Assembly (NCBI GenBank): GCA_024234975.1
Contig: JACKNH010000014.1
Location: forward strand, 1-64,000
Direction of reading: 5' to 3'
Source of the DNA: Gammaproteobacteria bacterium
Lineage (GTDB): Bacteria; Pseudomonadota; Gammaproteobacteria; Ga0077536
DNA: 64,000 nt
Part shown: one piece after another, positions 1 to 9,982 of the stretch
How positions within the stretch are numbered: position 1 is the stretch's first letter
Layout of the letters: each line of letters opens with the position of its first letter
The notes under the pieces: generated by a model
Database searches by the model: none
Told to the model about the DNA's origin: nothing
Seen by the model: only the letters and a program-made list of their open reading frames with translations
Position numbers and translations under genes: made by a program

Positions 1-1
1 G

Positions 2-88
2 TTGGAGAACCACCAGTTGACCCGCGCCGATCTCGAATCCGAAGCGGACTACCTGAAAGCTGCCGGCTTCAAACTCAAATTCAAGTAG
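2..88 (+). CDS. ppx: C-terminal fragment, probable exopolyphosphatase Ppx
   Basis: Only the last 28 codons are in the window, ending at the TAG at 86-88. The tail reads as a run of Leu/Glu-rich residues ending ADYLKAAGFKLKFK, which resembles the extreme C-terminus of gammaproteobacterial exopolyphosphatase (Ppx/GppA family), an enzyme that releases phosphate from polyphosphate chains. The context supports this: the next gene is a convergent polyphosphate kinase whose stop codon overlaps this one by a few bases, and ppx and ppk are common neighbours. The identification rests on a short tail plus context, so it is tentative. Confidence 0.6.
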   Translation: MENHQLTRADLESEADYLKAAGFKLKFK

Positions 89-2164
89 CCGCGTCGCTGA
101 GCATATCCAGCAGATACTGCTGTGCGTCGCGCGGTCGCAGGTTACTCGGCGTGGCCCGCGTATAGGTACCGTCGACGCCCAGCGTCCAGGCCCGGGTGTT
201 GTCCGCGAGATAGTTATTCAGCCCTTCCTTGATGACCCGGCTGCGCAGCCGGCGGTCCTCTATCGGAAAACATGTCTCGATCCGGTTGAAGAAGTTGCGG
301 CCCATCCAGTCAGCGCTGGAAAGGAACACTTCCGGATCACTGTCGTTATGAAAATAATAGATGCGCGAGTGCTCAAGGAAGCGACCGACGATTGAGCGCA
401 CGCGGATGTTGTCGGAAACCCCTTCCACACCGGGGCGCAAGGCACACACGCCGCGCACGATGAGGTCGATTTTCACGCCGGCGCGCGAGGCCCCGTACAG
501 CGCCTGGATCACGGTGACATCCACCAGTGCATTCATCTTCGCAATGATGCGCCCTGATTTACCGGCTTGCGCATTGGCGGCTTCGCGCTCGATCAGCTCC
601 AGCACGGTCTTATGCAAAGTGAACGGTGCGTGGATGATTTTGCGCAACTTGGTCACGCGGCCGGGCGCCGTCAACGTGTGAAAGATCTTCTGCACATCCA
701 GGCCGATGGCGTGGTCCGAGGTGAACAGGCAGAAATCGGTATAGGCACGGGCCGTACGCGGATGGTAATTGCCGGTGCCCAGGTGCACATAGCGACGAAG
801 CAGTCGCCCCTCACGGCGCACCACCAGGATCATTTTCGAATGCGTCTTGTGGCCGACCACGCCGTAAACGACATGGGCACCCGCTTCCTGCAGGCGGGTC
901 GCCAGTTCGATATTGGCGGCTTCGTCAAACCGGGCCATCAATTCCACCACGACCGTCACTTCCTTGCCGTTGCGCGCGGCTTCGATCAACGCTTCGGTGA
1001 TCGGGGAGTCGGCGCCGGTGCGGTACAGGGTCTGTTTGATCACCAGCACCTGCGGGTCGCGGGCGGCCTGGCGCAGAAACTCGATCACCGGCAGGAATGA
1101 CTGAAACGGGTGATGCAGCAGGAGATCGCCGCGCTTGATCACCTCGAAGAAATTCTTGTTCTGTTGCAGGCGTTTCGGATACGCCGGGTTGAAGCGCGGG
1201 AACTTCAGATCGTTGCGCGTGGCAAGTTCCGGCACCTGCATCAGTCGCGCCAGATTGACCGGTCCCTGACAGGCGAAGATGTCGTCCTCGGCCAGGTTGA
1301 ACTCATGCATCAGGAATTCGACCATGTGCGCGGGGCACTCCGCGGCCACTTCCAGTCGAACCGCATCGCCATAACGCCGTGACTGCAATTCGCCTTCCAG
1401 CGCTTCAGCCAGATCCTTGATTTCCTCGTCGTCGACATACAGGTCGCTGTTGCGCGTCACGCGGAACTGGTAGCAGCCGGTCACCTCCATGCCGGGGAAC
1501 AGGTCCTTGACGTGCGCGTGGATGATCGACGACAGAAAGACGAAATCGTTGGGACCGTTGGTCGCGCTTTCAGGGATCTGGATCACGCGCGGTAATGAGC
1601 GTGGCGCCTGCACGATGGCGATCGGGCTTTCCCGACCAAACGCGTCGGTGCCTTCCAGCGAGACCAGGAAGTTCAGCGACTTGTTCAGAATGCGTGGAAA
1701 CGGATGCGACGGGTCCAGACCTATAGGGCTGAGTACCGGCACCAGCTCCCGATTGAAGAACCGGCGTACCCACTGGGCCTGGCGTTGATTCCAGTTGTCG
1801 CGCTTCAAGAAGCGGATGTCTTCCGATTCCAGCTCCGGAATCAGTATCTCATTCAGCACCCGGTATTGTTCGCTGACCAGCTGGACCGTGGCTTCGCGGA
1901 CCAGCTTCAATTGTTCGGTGGGCGTCAACTGGTCCGGACCGGATTGCGCCGCGCCGTATACCTGTTGTTGCTTGAGACCGGCGACCCGGATTTCGAAAAA
2001 TTCATCGAGATTGGAGCTGGTGATGCAAAGGAAGCGCAATCTCTCGAGCAACGGGTGACTGCGATCCTTGGCCTGTTCAAGCATCGCGGCGATTGAACCC
2101 AAGTAACGACTGCTCGGTTGAAGTAGAGTTTCGGGTCGTTCAGGTTGACCTGCTCAGCATCCAT
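81..2164 (-). CDS. ppk1: Polyphosphate kinase 1, with frame breaks near the N-terminus
   Basis: PPK1 reversibly polymerises the gamma-phosphate of ATP into polyphosphate. One open frame runs from 2102 to 81 (673 codons) and carries both phospholipase-D-like catalytic halves: the first His motif GHKTHSK at about residues 417-423 and the second HSR at about 578-580, plus DADPEVFLSSADW-like segments near the end. The usual N-terminal Leu-Tyr-Phe-Asn-Arg segment is found only upstream in another frame, from an ATG at 2164 (MDAEQVNLNDPKLYFNR). Between about 2086 and 2115 the reading frame must change twice to give the family's usual W..FNRR..LEQA. The true start is therefore taken as 2164. It lies next to convergent ppx and near a PhoB-type remnant, which fits a phosphate/polyphosphate locus. 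Confidence 0.9.
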
Positions 2165-2231
2165 CGAGGGCTTCCAGTTACCGCGGCGTTGCCGCAACAC
2201 GCCACCGCAATTATTCAACACTTTCGCTAAT

Positions 2232-3075
2232 ATGAACCAAGACCAGAGATGGGCAACTAGCAAGATCGGCGCGCAAACTCTATGGCCGACCTAACACCGG
2301 CATGCGCTGTATGAAGAACTGGCAATGCGCCGAGGCTGAAGCGGACTTCACGATTTAGATGTTTACCGCCTTGCGTGGCTGCAAGGCGCGCGTGCTGCGC
2401 GAGGATTTCTGCGGTACCGCGAATGTCTGTTGCGCATTGGTACGCTGGCGCACGACGTGCCGCGCCATCGGCGTGGATATTGATGCCGAAGTGCTGATCA
2501 GCCGTGCGCATAATCTGCCCAGGCTGGCGCGGGACTGCGGCGCCGCGTGACCTTGCATTGCGCAGACGGTCGAAGGTCAAGGCCGAGCTGGCTGAAATTC
2601 CCGCTGGCGATGAACTTCTCTCTACCGGTACTTCAAGCGATCGCAAAACGTTGCGTAACATTTTCTTCCGGCGGGCGTTCGATGCGTTGACTGACGGCAT
2701 CATGTTCCTGATGCTCGGCGGCTACGAATCCACCCGCGAAATGAAAGAGACCACCTGCTCCGACGGGTTCACTCTACGTCTGGGATCAGAATACGTTCAA
2801 CGCCGCCACCGGCGACTACACCTGCCAGATTCATTTCCGTTTCCGACGGCTCCAGATTCTCACCGCGTTCACCTATCAGTGGCGCTTCTGGACGCTGCCG
2901 GAAATCCGCGAACTGCTGATAGAGGCAGGATTCGCCAAGGTCACGTTCCCCATTTCCAGGGTTGGGAACACGAGACAGGTGAACCGGAATGGAATCTTCA
3001 AAGCGGCTGATACCGTCGTGGAAGCGGATGCCGGGCTGGTTGGCCTACATCACCGCGGAAAAAGCCGGCCTGACA
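2232..3075 (+). pseudogene. Class I SAM-dependent methyltransferase, multiply frameshifted
   Basis: No single frame is open, but pieces in all three forward frames join into one recognisable protein. In order they are: MNQDQRWATSKIGA from the ATG at 2232; ALYEEL then CAEAEADF (about 2310-2355); the SAM-binding stretch ARVLREDFCGTA and AIGVDIDAEVL (2385-2500); RRAFDALTDG and GGYESTREMKETT (2670-2755); YVWDQNTFN and TCQIHFRFR (2785-2845); FTYQWRFWTLPEIRELLIEAGF (2870-2935, split here only for description); HETGEP; and GWLAYITAEK (3030-3065). This matches a family of about 250-residue methyltransferases of unknown substrate. At least five frame changes are needed. It is either a decayed gene or a poorly sequenced one. 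Confidence 0.7.
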
Positions 3076-3081
3076 CACCCG

Positions 3082-3771
3082 TTACGCGTCGTCGGTAGGC
3101 CGGAGAAGCGGTGGCTGACGCTGCGTACGGTCTGGATCCAGCGGTCGAAACCAGCTGAGGACAACAGCAGCCGCAGGCGCGGATATGGACATCCACCGTC
3201 CGCCTCGATGAGGTATTGGTGCCTCTACACCTGGTCCAGCAGCTGGCTGCGGCTGTGGACCCTTTCCGATTGGGTCACGAAGAAATGCAGCAGGCGGAAT
3301 TCGGTCGGGCTGGTGTCGACGGTATCACCGGCAATCGTCACGCGATGGTGCGGCTGTCGACTTTCAGCCCCCCTGACTTCAATGACGGCGGCCTCAGCGG
3401 GTTTCCGCTGCCGCGCCGCATAACAGCCCGGATTCTGCCAATAAACTTCGGTTGAAAAGGGTTTTGTGACGTAGTCGTCGGCCCTCACGTCGAGCCTGTG
3501 CACCTTTGTCGGTCTCGGAATCGCGAGCAGTGAGCATGATGATGGGGGATCTGGCGGGTGCGGGCGTCGCGCTTGAGTTTCCGGCAACCCAGCCCGATAT
3601 CCTGCAGCATCCAATCCAGCAGAATCAGGTCGGGTACTTTTGCCAAAGATGGCGCTGCTGGCCTGTTCTGCATCCGCGTGGCCCTCAATAACAATAGCCA
3701 CTGCCAGCGACGGTGAACCCAGCATCTGCCGGATCGCAGCTCGTCATCGACAATCGAATAGTGCCGGTCAT
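3082..3771 (-). pseudogene. phoB: PhoB-type response regulator, frameshifted
   Basis: Fragments in several reverse frames assemble into an OmpR/PhoB-family regulator of about 229 residues, the usual PhoB length. From the ATG at 3771: MTGTI and IVDDE (acidic pocket of the receiver); PDLILLDWML with the phospho-acceptor Asp; KLKRDARTRQIP; ADDYVTKPFSTEV with the conserved Lys; then the winged-helix part HRVTIAGDTVDTSPTEFRLL, VHSRSQLLDQV, TVDVHIR and TVRSV. The last in-frame stop is TAA at 3084-3082. Proximity to ppk1 and ppx suggests the phosphate-starvation regulator PhoB, but other family members cannot be excluded. At least four frame changes are required. Confidence 0.72.
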
Positions 3772-4319
3772 GTTGGGTGGTTGCAACACGAATCATCCGC
3801 CCATTGGAAGTGGCTGGTGTTACAACGGTATAAATACTTGTTTCGAGATTTAGGAATATTTCAACTTCCGGGAACACATTGCCGATGCCCTACGCCAATT
3901 GCCCTGTTATGATTCCACCTGCCTGAGATGGGATGTCTCCCGCGCAGGGAAGCGTTAGAACAATCAATCAAGGACGAAAAGATAAGGAGATAGGGATATA
4001 TGTCTCTGCATAAGAATGTTTCTGGTGCTCGTACTGGAGCGTACCATTGCGCTGCAGGTGACAGGGGCGGACCTGGTCGATACCACCCGCCTCCGCGGAC
4101 GAATCCGGGTTTGGCGGCTGACGGGCGTCGGCCAAAAGCAAGGCCGAGGCTATCGTGGCCGGTCGTAGCAGTTCGGTCTGTTCGAATCGGTCGAAGACTA
4201 CCCTGGTGAGGGGCATGCGGAGGTACGGTTGAGCAGAACCGTGAGCGATGACCGTGCGCCAGCGCAGCAATGAGGATCTGAGTTCACACCGAACCCTCCT
4301 TGTGCGATGGTCCGCACGG
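3772..4319. other. 548-bp stretch without an assignable gene
   Basis: This lies between the phoB remnant and a terminator. A plausible ribosome binding site (AAGGAGATAGGG) precedes an ATG at 4000. From there one frame reads MSLHKNVSGA and the next frame continues LVLERTIALQVTGADLVDTT, like a signal peptide and early mature sequence of an exported protein with a frame break. I could not follow it into a known family. The forward terminator at 4320-4356 implies that something is transcribed rightwards through here. It is best read as a broken, unidentified forward gene. Confidence 0.4.
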
Positions 4320-4356
4320 GGCCGGTCGCGGAAATTGCGACCGGCCTTTTCTTTTT
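4320..4356 (+). terminator. Rho-independent terminator
   Basis: A perfect 10-bp stem, GGCCGGTCGC and GCGACCGGCC, encloses a 7-base loop and is followed by TTTTCTTTTT. It ends transcription entering from the left, upstream of leuS. Confidence 0.9.
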
Positions 4357-4516
4357 CCAGCCACGAAATCTGCCGTGCCATTTTGTTTCCGCCTTCCCTG
4401 CGTGGTGCGGTTCGTATGGTGCCGGCGATCGCCCGGGCCCTGAATCCGGCAGGCGCCGGTTTTGGTATCCTGCGCGGCTTCATTAATACTCGGCCCCGGC
4501 CACACCGATACGCGCC

Positions 4517-7126
4517 ATGACCAACCCCACTGCAACGCTCGACGAGCGCTACGACCCCTCCGCGATCGAACCCGCTGTCCAGCAGCGCTGGCGCGACGAA
4601 AAAGTCTTTGAGGTCCGCGAGGATCCGGCCCGGGAGAAGTTCTATTGCCTGTCGATGTTTCCGTATCCCAGCGGGCGGCTGCACATGGGCCATGTGCGCA
4701 ACTACACCATCGGTGACGTGATCTCGCGTTACCAACGTATGCAGGGCAGAAATGTTTTGCAGCCCATGGGCTGGGACGCCTTCGGTCTGCCCGCTGAAAA
4801 CGCCGCCATCGAACGCGGCGTGCCGCCAGCCAAATGGACCCGCGAAAACATTGCCTACATGCGTGGCCAGTTACAGCGCCTGGGTTTCGGCTACGACTGG
4901 ACCCGCGAAATCGCCACCTGCGATGCCGATTACTATCGCTGGGAGCAGTGGTTCTTCGGCCAGCTGCTGGAGAAGGGCCTGGTCTACAAGAAACAGGCAA
5001 CCGTCAACTGGGATCCCATTGATCAGACCGTGCTGGCCAATGAGCAGGTCATCGATGGCCGCGGATGGCGCTCAGGCGCGCTGGTCGAAAGACGTGATAT
5101 TCCACAATGGTTCGTCCGCATCACGGCGTATGCCGACGAACTGCTGGATGACCTGGACAAGCTCGACGAATGGCCTGAGCCGGTCAAAACCATGCAGCGC
5201 AACTGGATAGGCCGCTCGCAAGGTCTGCAATTGCGCTTCCCGCTGATCGATCACGACGGCGAGCTGGAGGTATACACGACGCGGCCGGACACGCTGCTGG
5301 GTGTGACCTGTATGGCGGTCTCGGCCGAGCATCCGCTGGCCCAGCTGGCGTCGGCCGGCAATCCCGCGCTGGCCGCATTCTGCGCCGACTGCCGGATGAA
5401 CTCGGTCGCCGAGGCCGTGGTGGAAACCGCGGAAAAGAAAGGTATGCCGCTGGGCATCAACGTGCGTCATCCGTTGACCGGCGCCACCATCCCGGTGTGG
5501 GCGGCCAACTTCGTACTGATGGGCTATGGGACTGGCGCGGTAATGTCGGTGCCTGCGCACGATCAACGGGATTATGAATTCGCGCAGGCCCACGGGCTGC
5601 CAGTCCGGCAGGTGATCGCGCCTGCCGCGGGCGAGAACTGCGACCTGGCCGCAGCCGCTTTTACTGAATATGGCGTACTGATCAACTCTGGCGAATTCGA
5701 CGGCCTCACGTCCGCCGCGGCCTTCGACGCCATCGCCGACCGTGCCGAGCAACAGGGTTTCGGCAGCCGCAAGGTGCAATACAGGCTGCGCGACTGGCTG
5801 GTTTCCCGCCAACGATACTGGGGCTGTCCGATACCTGTGGTCTACGGTGAGGACGGTGAACCGATCGCGGAAACCGCCGACCGGCTGCCGGTCCGACTTC
5901 CCGATCAAGTGGACTTCGCCGGCATAGGCTCGCCCCTGAAGCAGATGGCGTCGTTCTACGAAACCACGTTGCCGGGTACGGCGACACCGGCAAGGCGTGA
6001 AACCGATACGTTCGATACATTCATGGAATCGTCCTGGTACGCCCAGCGCTTCTGTTGCGCGGACTTGCAGGACGGCATGCTGGATCAGCGCGCCAATTAC
6101 TGGATGCCGGTCGACCAGTACATCGGCGGTATCGAACACGCCGTGCTGCATTTGTTGTATGCGCGGTTCTTCCACAAGTTGCTGCGCGACGCCGGTCTGG
6201 TCCAGAGCGATGAACCGTTCAAGCGCCTGCTGACCCAGGGCATGGTGTGCGCGGAAACCTACTTCCGTCGCGCCGACACCGGCAAACTGACCTGGTACAG
6301 CCCGGCGGATGTCGACGTGGATACGGACGACAAGGGTCGGGTCACGGGCGCACGTTTGCGCGCTGATGGTCAGCCGGTCGAGGTCGGCGGCGTCGAGAAG
6401 ATGTCCAAGTCCAAGAACAATGGCGTCGATCCGCAACACCTGATTGAGCGCTACGGTGCTGATACCGTCCGGCTCTACACCATGGCCGCGGCGCCGCCGG
6501 ACCAGCGCCTGGAATGGTCGGACAGCGCGGTCGAAGGTGCCGCCAGATTTCTGCGCCGGGTGTGGCGGTTGGCGCATGACCACCTCGCGCGTGGTCCGGT
6601 TATCGCAGCGACGATTCCGGCGGATGGCCCATTGGGCGACTTGCGGCGGCGGATCCACGAAACCATTGCCAAGGTCAGCGACGACGTCAGCCGCCGTTAC
6701 AAATTCAACACCGCGATTGCCGCGGTGATGGAACTGTTCAACGCCTTGTCGTCGCTCGACGATACCTCGCCCGCCGGTCGCTCCGTGCTGCAGGAAGGCC
6801 TGGAAGTCATCAGTCTGCTGCTGGCGCCGATTACGCCGCATATCGCGGAAGTGATGTGGGCGGCACTGCGGCCGGGCGACAAGCCGGTGACCGAAGCCGG
6901 CTGGCCGACGGTCGACGAGACCGCATTGACCCGCACATCCATTGAAGTGGTCGTACAGGTGAATGGCAAGAAGCGCGCAGTGCTGCAACTGCCCGTGGAC
7001 GCCGATGCCGCAACCGCGCAGCGCCTTGCGCTGGCGGATGAAAACGTGCAACGTTTCACTGCCGACGGCACGGTACGCAAGGTCGTGTACGTGAAGGGCA
7101 AGCTCGTCAACATCGTGGTCGGATGA
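4517..7126 (+). CDS. leuS: Leucyl-tRNA synthetase
   Basis: Class Ia cytosolic enzyme that charges tRNA-Leu; 869 codons, the normal bacterial length. The HIGH motif appears as HMGH at residues 56-59 within a Pro-Tyr-Pro-Ser-Gly context, and KMSKS is at about 628-632. The editing (CP1) domain lies between them, with TTRPDTLLGVT and the CPIPVVY region. The start ATG at 4517 gives MTNPTATLDERYDPSAIEP, matching the family's N-terminus. It begins a tight operon: its TGA overlaps the region just before lptE. The frame is intact, in contrast to its broken left-hand neighbours. Confidence 0.98.
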   Translation: MTNPTATLDERYDPSAIEPAVQQRWRDEKVFEVREDPAREKFYCLSMFPYPSGRLHMGHVRNYTIGDVISRYQRMQGRNVLQPMGWDAFGLPAENAAIERGVPPAKWTRENIAYMRGQLQRLGFGYDWTREIATCDADYYRWEQWFFGQLLEKGLVYKKQATVNWDPIDQTVLANEQVIDGRGWRSGALVERRDIPQWFVRITAYADELLDDLDKLDEWPEPVKTMQRNWIGRSQGLQLRFPLIDHDGELEVYTTRPDTLLGVTCMAVSAEHPLAQLASAGNPALAAFCADCRMNSVAEAVVETAEKKGMPLGINVRHPLTGATIPVWAANFVLMGYGTGAVMSVPAHDQRDYEFAQAHGLPVRQVIAPAAGENCDLAAAAFTEYGVLINSGEFDGLTSAAAFDAIADRAEQQGFGSRKVQYRLRDWLVSRQRYWGCPIPVVYGEDGEPIAETADRLPVRLPDQVDFAGIGSPLKQMASFYETTLPGTATPARRETDTFDTFMESSWYAQRFCCADLQDGMLDQRANYWMPVDQYIGGIEHAVLHLLYARFFHKLLRDAGLVQSDEPFKRLLTQGMVCAETYFRRADTGKLTWYSPADVDVDTDDKGRVTGARLRADGQPVEVGGVEKMSKSKNNGVDPQHLIERYGADTVRLYTMAAAPPDQRLEWSDSAVEGAARFLRRVWRLAHDHLARGPVIAATIPADGPLGDLRRRIHETIAKVSDDVSRRYKFNTAIAAVMELFNALSSLDDTSPAGRSVLQEGLEVISLLLAPITPHIAEVMWAALRPGDKPVTEAGWPTVDETALTRTSIEVVVQVNGKKRAVLQLPVDADAATAQRLALADENVQRFTADGTVRKVVYVKGKLVNIVVG

Positions 7127-7140
7127 CAGGTCGTCAAACT

Positions 7141-7638
7141 ATGCGTAAGTTGCTGCTGGTGCTGGTGTCAGTCGCGTTGAGCGCGTGTGGTGGCTGGCAT
7201 CTGCGCGGCACCCAGCTGGCGGAACTCGGTATCCGCTCGGTGGAGTTGCGCACCAGTGGCGCGCCGATCCTCGGCAACCAGTTGCGCCAGGCGCTGCTGT
7301 ACAGCGGAGTCACGGTCAACGGCCGCAACGCAACGCCCGATGTTTCCATGATTGTCAGCAACGAGCAGTTCGACCGCCGTGTGTTATCGGTAGATGCCGA
7401 GACTGGCAAGGTGCGCGAAGTCGAAGTGGGGCTGCGGGTCGATTTCCAGCTGCTCGATGCCCAGGGTCTGCCGTTGACCGAGCGCCGACAATTGGAATTC
7501 GAGCGCGACTTCGTGTTCGACGAACTCCGCCTGCTCGGCACCGTGGAGCAGGAAAACCTCATTCGTCAGGCGTTGGCCGAGGACGCGGCCAACTCCCTTC
7601 TCATCCGCCTGGATGCCGTCCGTTCCAGCAGCAAGTAG
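7141..7638 (+). CDS. lptE: LPS-assembly lipoprotein LptE
   Basis: Outer-membrane lipoprotein that plugs the LptD barrel and helps insert lipopolysaccharide. The preferred start is ATG 7141, giving MRKLLLVLVSVALSAC: a short lipoprotein signal with lipobox LSAC and the lipidated Cys at residue 16. An in-frame ATG at 7123 overlaps the leuS stop and would add six residues before the signal, so it is less likely. The body (GWHLRG, then ELRTSG and QALLYSGV) fits the LptE/RlpB family, and the length of 165 residues is normal. leuS-lptE-holA is the standard gammaproteobacterial order. Confidence 0.93.
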   Translation: MRKLLLVLVSVALSACGGWHLRGTQLAELGIRSVELRTSGAPILGNQLRQALLYSGVTVNGRNATPDVSMIVSNEQFDRRVLSVDAETGKVREVEVGLRVDFQLLDAQGLPLTERRQLEFERDFVFDELRLLGTVEQENLIRQALAEDAANSLLIRLDAVRSSSK

Positions 7639-7644
7639 TTCCTG

Positions 7645-8676
7645 ATGCGGCTACGTTCAGACGCCGTCGCCACGCACATCAAGCAGCGCGGGCTGCCGCG
7701 CATGATCCTGGTGACCGGTGATGAACCGCTGCAGAAGCGCGAGACCACCGACGTCATCCGTGCCGCGGCAAAAGCCGCCGGCGTGGAGGAGCGTCTGCAG
7801 TACGACACCGCGGTGGGTATCGACTGGGACGAGCTGCTGCAATCCGCGCAGGCGATGTCGCTGTTTGCCAGCCGGCGGCTGTTCGAAATCAATCTGCACG
7901 GCGGCAAGCTGGGGCGCGACGGCGGCAGCGGGCTGGTCGCTGTGCTCGAAGCCTTGGGCGATGACGACACCTTGCTGTTGACGGCGGACAAACTCGACCG
8001 GACCTCCGCCAGCGCCGCCTGGTACAAGGCGGTCGACAAACTCGGCGCGGTCGTACAGGTCTGGCCGGTATCTCCAAAGGAGTTGCCGCAGTGGCTGGTC
8101 CGGCGCAGTGCTGCCGCCGGTCTGAAACTCGCTGGGGACGCAGCGGCGTTCATCGCCGACCGGGTGGAAGGCAACATGCTGGCGGCCGCGCAGGAGCTGG
8201 AGAAATTGCAGCTGCTGACCGCCGGCCCGGCCTTGTCCATCAAGGACGTCATGGGTGCCGTCGTCGACAGCGCGCGGTATGACGTTTTCTCCGTGGTCGA
8301 TGAGGCGCTGGCCGGAAATGCGGCGCGCGCGCTGCGGATGCTGCGCGGACTGCGCGAGGAAGGTACCGAGCCGGTGCTGGTCAGCTGGACCGTCAATCGT
8401 GAGCTGCGCCTGTGCTGCGCGATGCGCGCCGCGGTCGACGGCGGCCAGCAGGCAGAGCAGGTCATGGAGGCCCACCGCGTGTTCGACAACCGGCGTCGCG
8501 CTGTCGGCGCGGCATTGCGGCGCCACCGGCTGGCCCGCTGGCACGACTTGCTGCTGGCCAGTTTTCGCATCGACAAGGCCGTGAAGGGGTTGGCCGCGGG
8601 CGATCCCTGGCGCGATCTGGAATGGTTGTTGCTGGCGCTGGCCGATGCCAGCGATCAATTGCCGCTGGCGGTCTGA
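7645..8676 (+). CDS. holA: DNA polymerase III delta subunit
   Basis: HolA is the clamp-loader subunit that opens the beta sliding clamp. The protein has 343 residues, the usual length. It starts MRLRSDAVATHIKQRGLPR and continues with MILVTGDEPLQKRE, the typical N-terminal segment, then LLLTADKLDR and YDVFSVVDEAL further on. It begins six bases after the lptE stop, so the genes are co-transcribed. The frame is intact. Confidence 0.95.
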   Translation: MRLRSDAVATHIKQRGLPRMILVTGDEPLQKRETTDVIRAAAKAAGVEERLQYDTAVGIDWDELLQSAQAMSLFASRRLFEINLHGGKLGRDGGSGLVAVLEALGDDDTLLLTADKLDRTSASAAWYKAVDKLGAVVQVWPVSPKELPQWLVRRSAAAGLKLAGDAAAFIADRVEGNMLAAAQELEKLQLLTAGPALSIKDVMGAVVDSARYDVFSVVDEALAGNAARALRMLRGLREEGTEPVLVSWTVNRELRLCCAMRAAVDGGQQAEQVMEAHRVFDNRRRAVGAALRRHRLARWHDLLLASFRIDKAVKGLAAGDPWRDLEWLLLALADASDQLPLAV

Positions 8677-8723
8677 TAGCTGATCCAAGCCGCGTGTGGC
8701 ACGTTGCCGCCGCGCTCTTTAAA

Positions 8724-9982
8724 ATGCCGCCTGTGAACATCGAAGCCTACATGCAGAACCTCGGCCAGGCGGCGCGCGCTGCGTCCGTCGTCATGGCCAG
8801 TGCCACCACGGCGCAGAAGAACGCTGCGTTGCTGGCCATCGCCGACGCGTTGGAGCATTCCAGCGACGCGTTGATTGCGGCCAACCGGCGCGATCTGGAC
8901 GAGAACCCCTCGCTGGATGCCGCCATGGCCGATCGGCTGCGGCTGAACCCAGAGCGGTTGCCAAGATGGCCACCGGCGTCCGCCAGGTGGCGGCATTGCC
9001 CGATCCGATTGGCGAAATCAGCGATTTGCGCTTCCGGCCGACCGGCATCCAGGTCGGCAGAATGCGGGTACCGCTGGGCGTGGTCGGCATCATTTACGAG
9101 TCGCGCCCGAATGTGACCGCGGACGCCGCGGCGCTGTGTTTGAAATCCGGTAACGCCGCGATTTTGCGCGGGGGCTCGGAGTCGTTGCACTCCAACAGCG
9201 CCATTGCTGAATGTCTGCATCGAGGTCTGATTGCCGCCGGATTGCCGCCAACAGCAGTGCAGGTGATTGCGACCGCTGATCGCGCTGCAGTGGGTGCGTT
9301 GCTGACGATGCCGGAATACGTGGATGTCATCGTACCGCGCGGCGGCAAGAGCTTGATCGAGCGCGTTTCGCAGCAGGCGCGTATGCCGGTGATCAAACAT
9401 CTCGATGGTATCTGTCACGTGTACATCGATAGCGACGCCGATTTGCAGAAGGCGGTGCGTATCGCGGTCAACGCCAAAACCCATCGCTACGGTGTCTGCA
9501 ACGCCATGGAAACCCTGTTGGTCGCGCGGGATATCGCCGCCGCGGTGTTACCTGAGCTCGGGGCCATATATACCGATAAAGGCGTGGAACTGCGGGGCTG
9601 CGGGGCGACGCTCGCGATCCTGCCACAGGCGCGCCAGGCCACCGAAGATGACTGGCGAACCGAATGGCTGGCGCCGGTGTTGGGCATCCGCCTCGTCGAC
9701 GGTATCGATCAGGCCATCGAGCACATCCGAACCTATGGCTCGCAGCACACCGATGCCATCGTGACGGAAAATTACACCCGCGCGCAGCGTTTCCTGCGCG
9801 AAGTCGATTCAAGCTCGGTGATGGTGAATGCCTCCACCCGCTTTGCTGACGGCTTTGAATACGGTCTGGGCGCGGAAATCGGCATCAGTACCGACAAATT
9901 CCACGCCCGCGGACCGGTCGGGCTGGAAGGTCTGACCAGCCAGAAATATGTCGTGCTGGGCGACGGCCATATACGTGAGTGA
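8724..9982 (+). pseudogene. proA: Gamma-glutamyl phosphate reductase with one missing base
   Basis: ProA reduces gamma-glutamyl phosphate to glutamate semialdehyde in proline synthesis. The N-terminal part runs from ATG 8724 (MPPVNIEAYMQNLGQAARAA) to about 8960, and the rest continues in another frame from about 8960 to the TGA at 9980-9982. Restoring one G in TTG[G]CCAAG at about 8960 gives LNPERLAKMATGVRQVA, an exact family match. Downstream motifs are intact: GIIYESRPNVT, LRGGSES, the catalytic-Cys segment RYGVCNAMETLL, and GPVGLEGLTS. With only a single-base lesion, an assembly indel is more likely than true loss. Confidence 0.9.

Noticed and set aside
4000..4209. Possible PstS phosphate-binding protein start
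   Set aside because: The signal-like start and nearby pho genes are suggestive, but the text after it does not match the PstS mature sequence in any frame. Left unassigned.
3968..5000. Two long reverse frames (255 and 238 codons) overlapping the leuS start
   Set aside because: They overlap a sure gene and a terminator, are rich in Arg/Pro as expected of antisense GC-rich frames, and match nothing I recognise.
5072..7051. 659-codon open frame antisense to leuS
   Set aside because: It mirrors the codon pattern of leuS on the other strand in GC-rich DNA, has no recognisable domain and no start signal. leuS itself is unambiguous.
7657..8688. 343- and 336-codon reverse frames antisense to holA
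   Set aside because: They have the same length and position as holA on the opposite strand; they are shadows with no domains.
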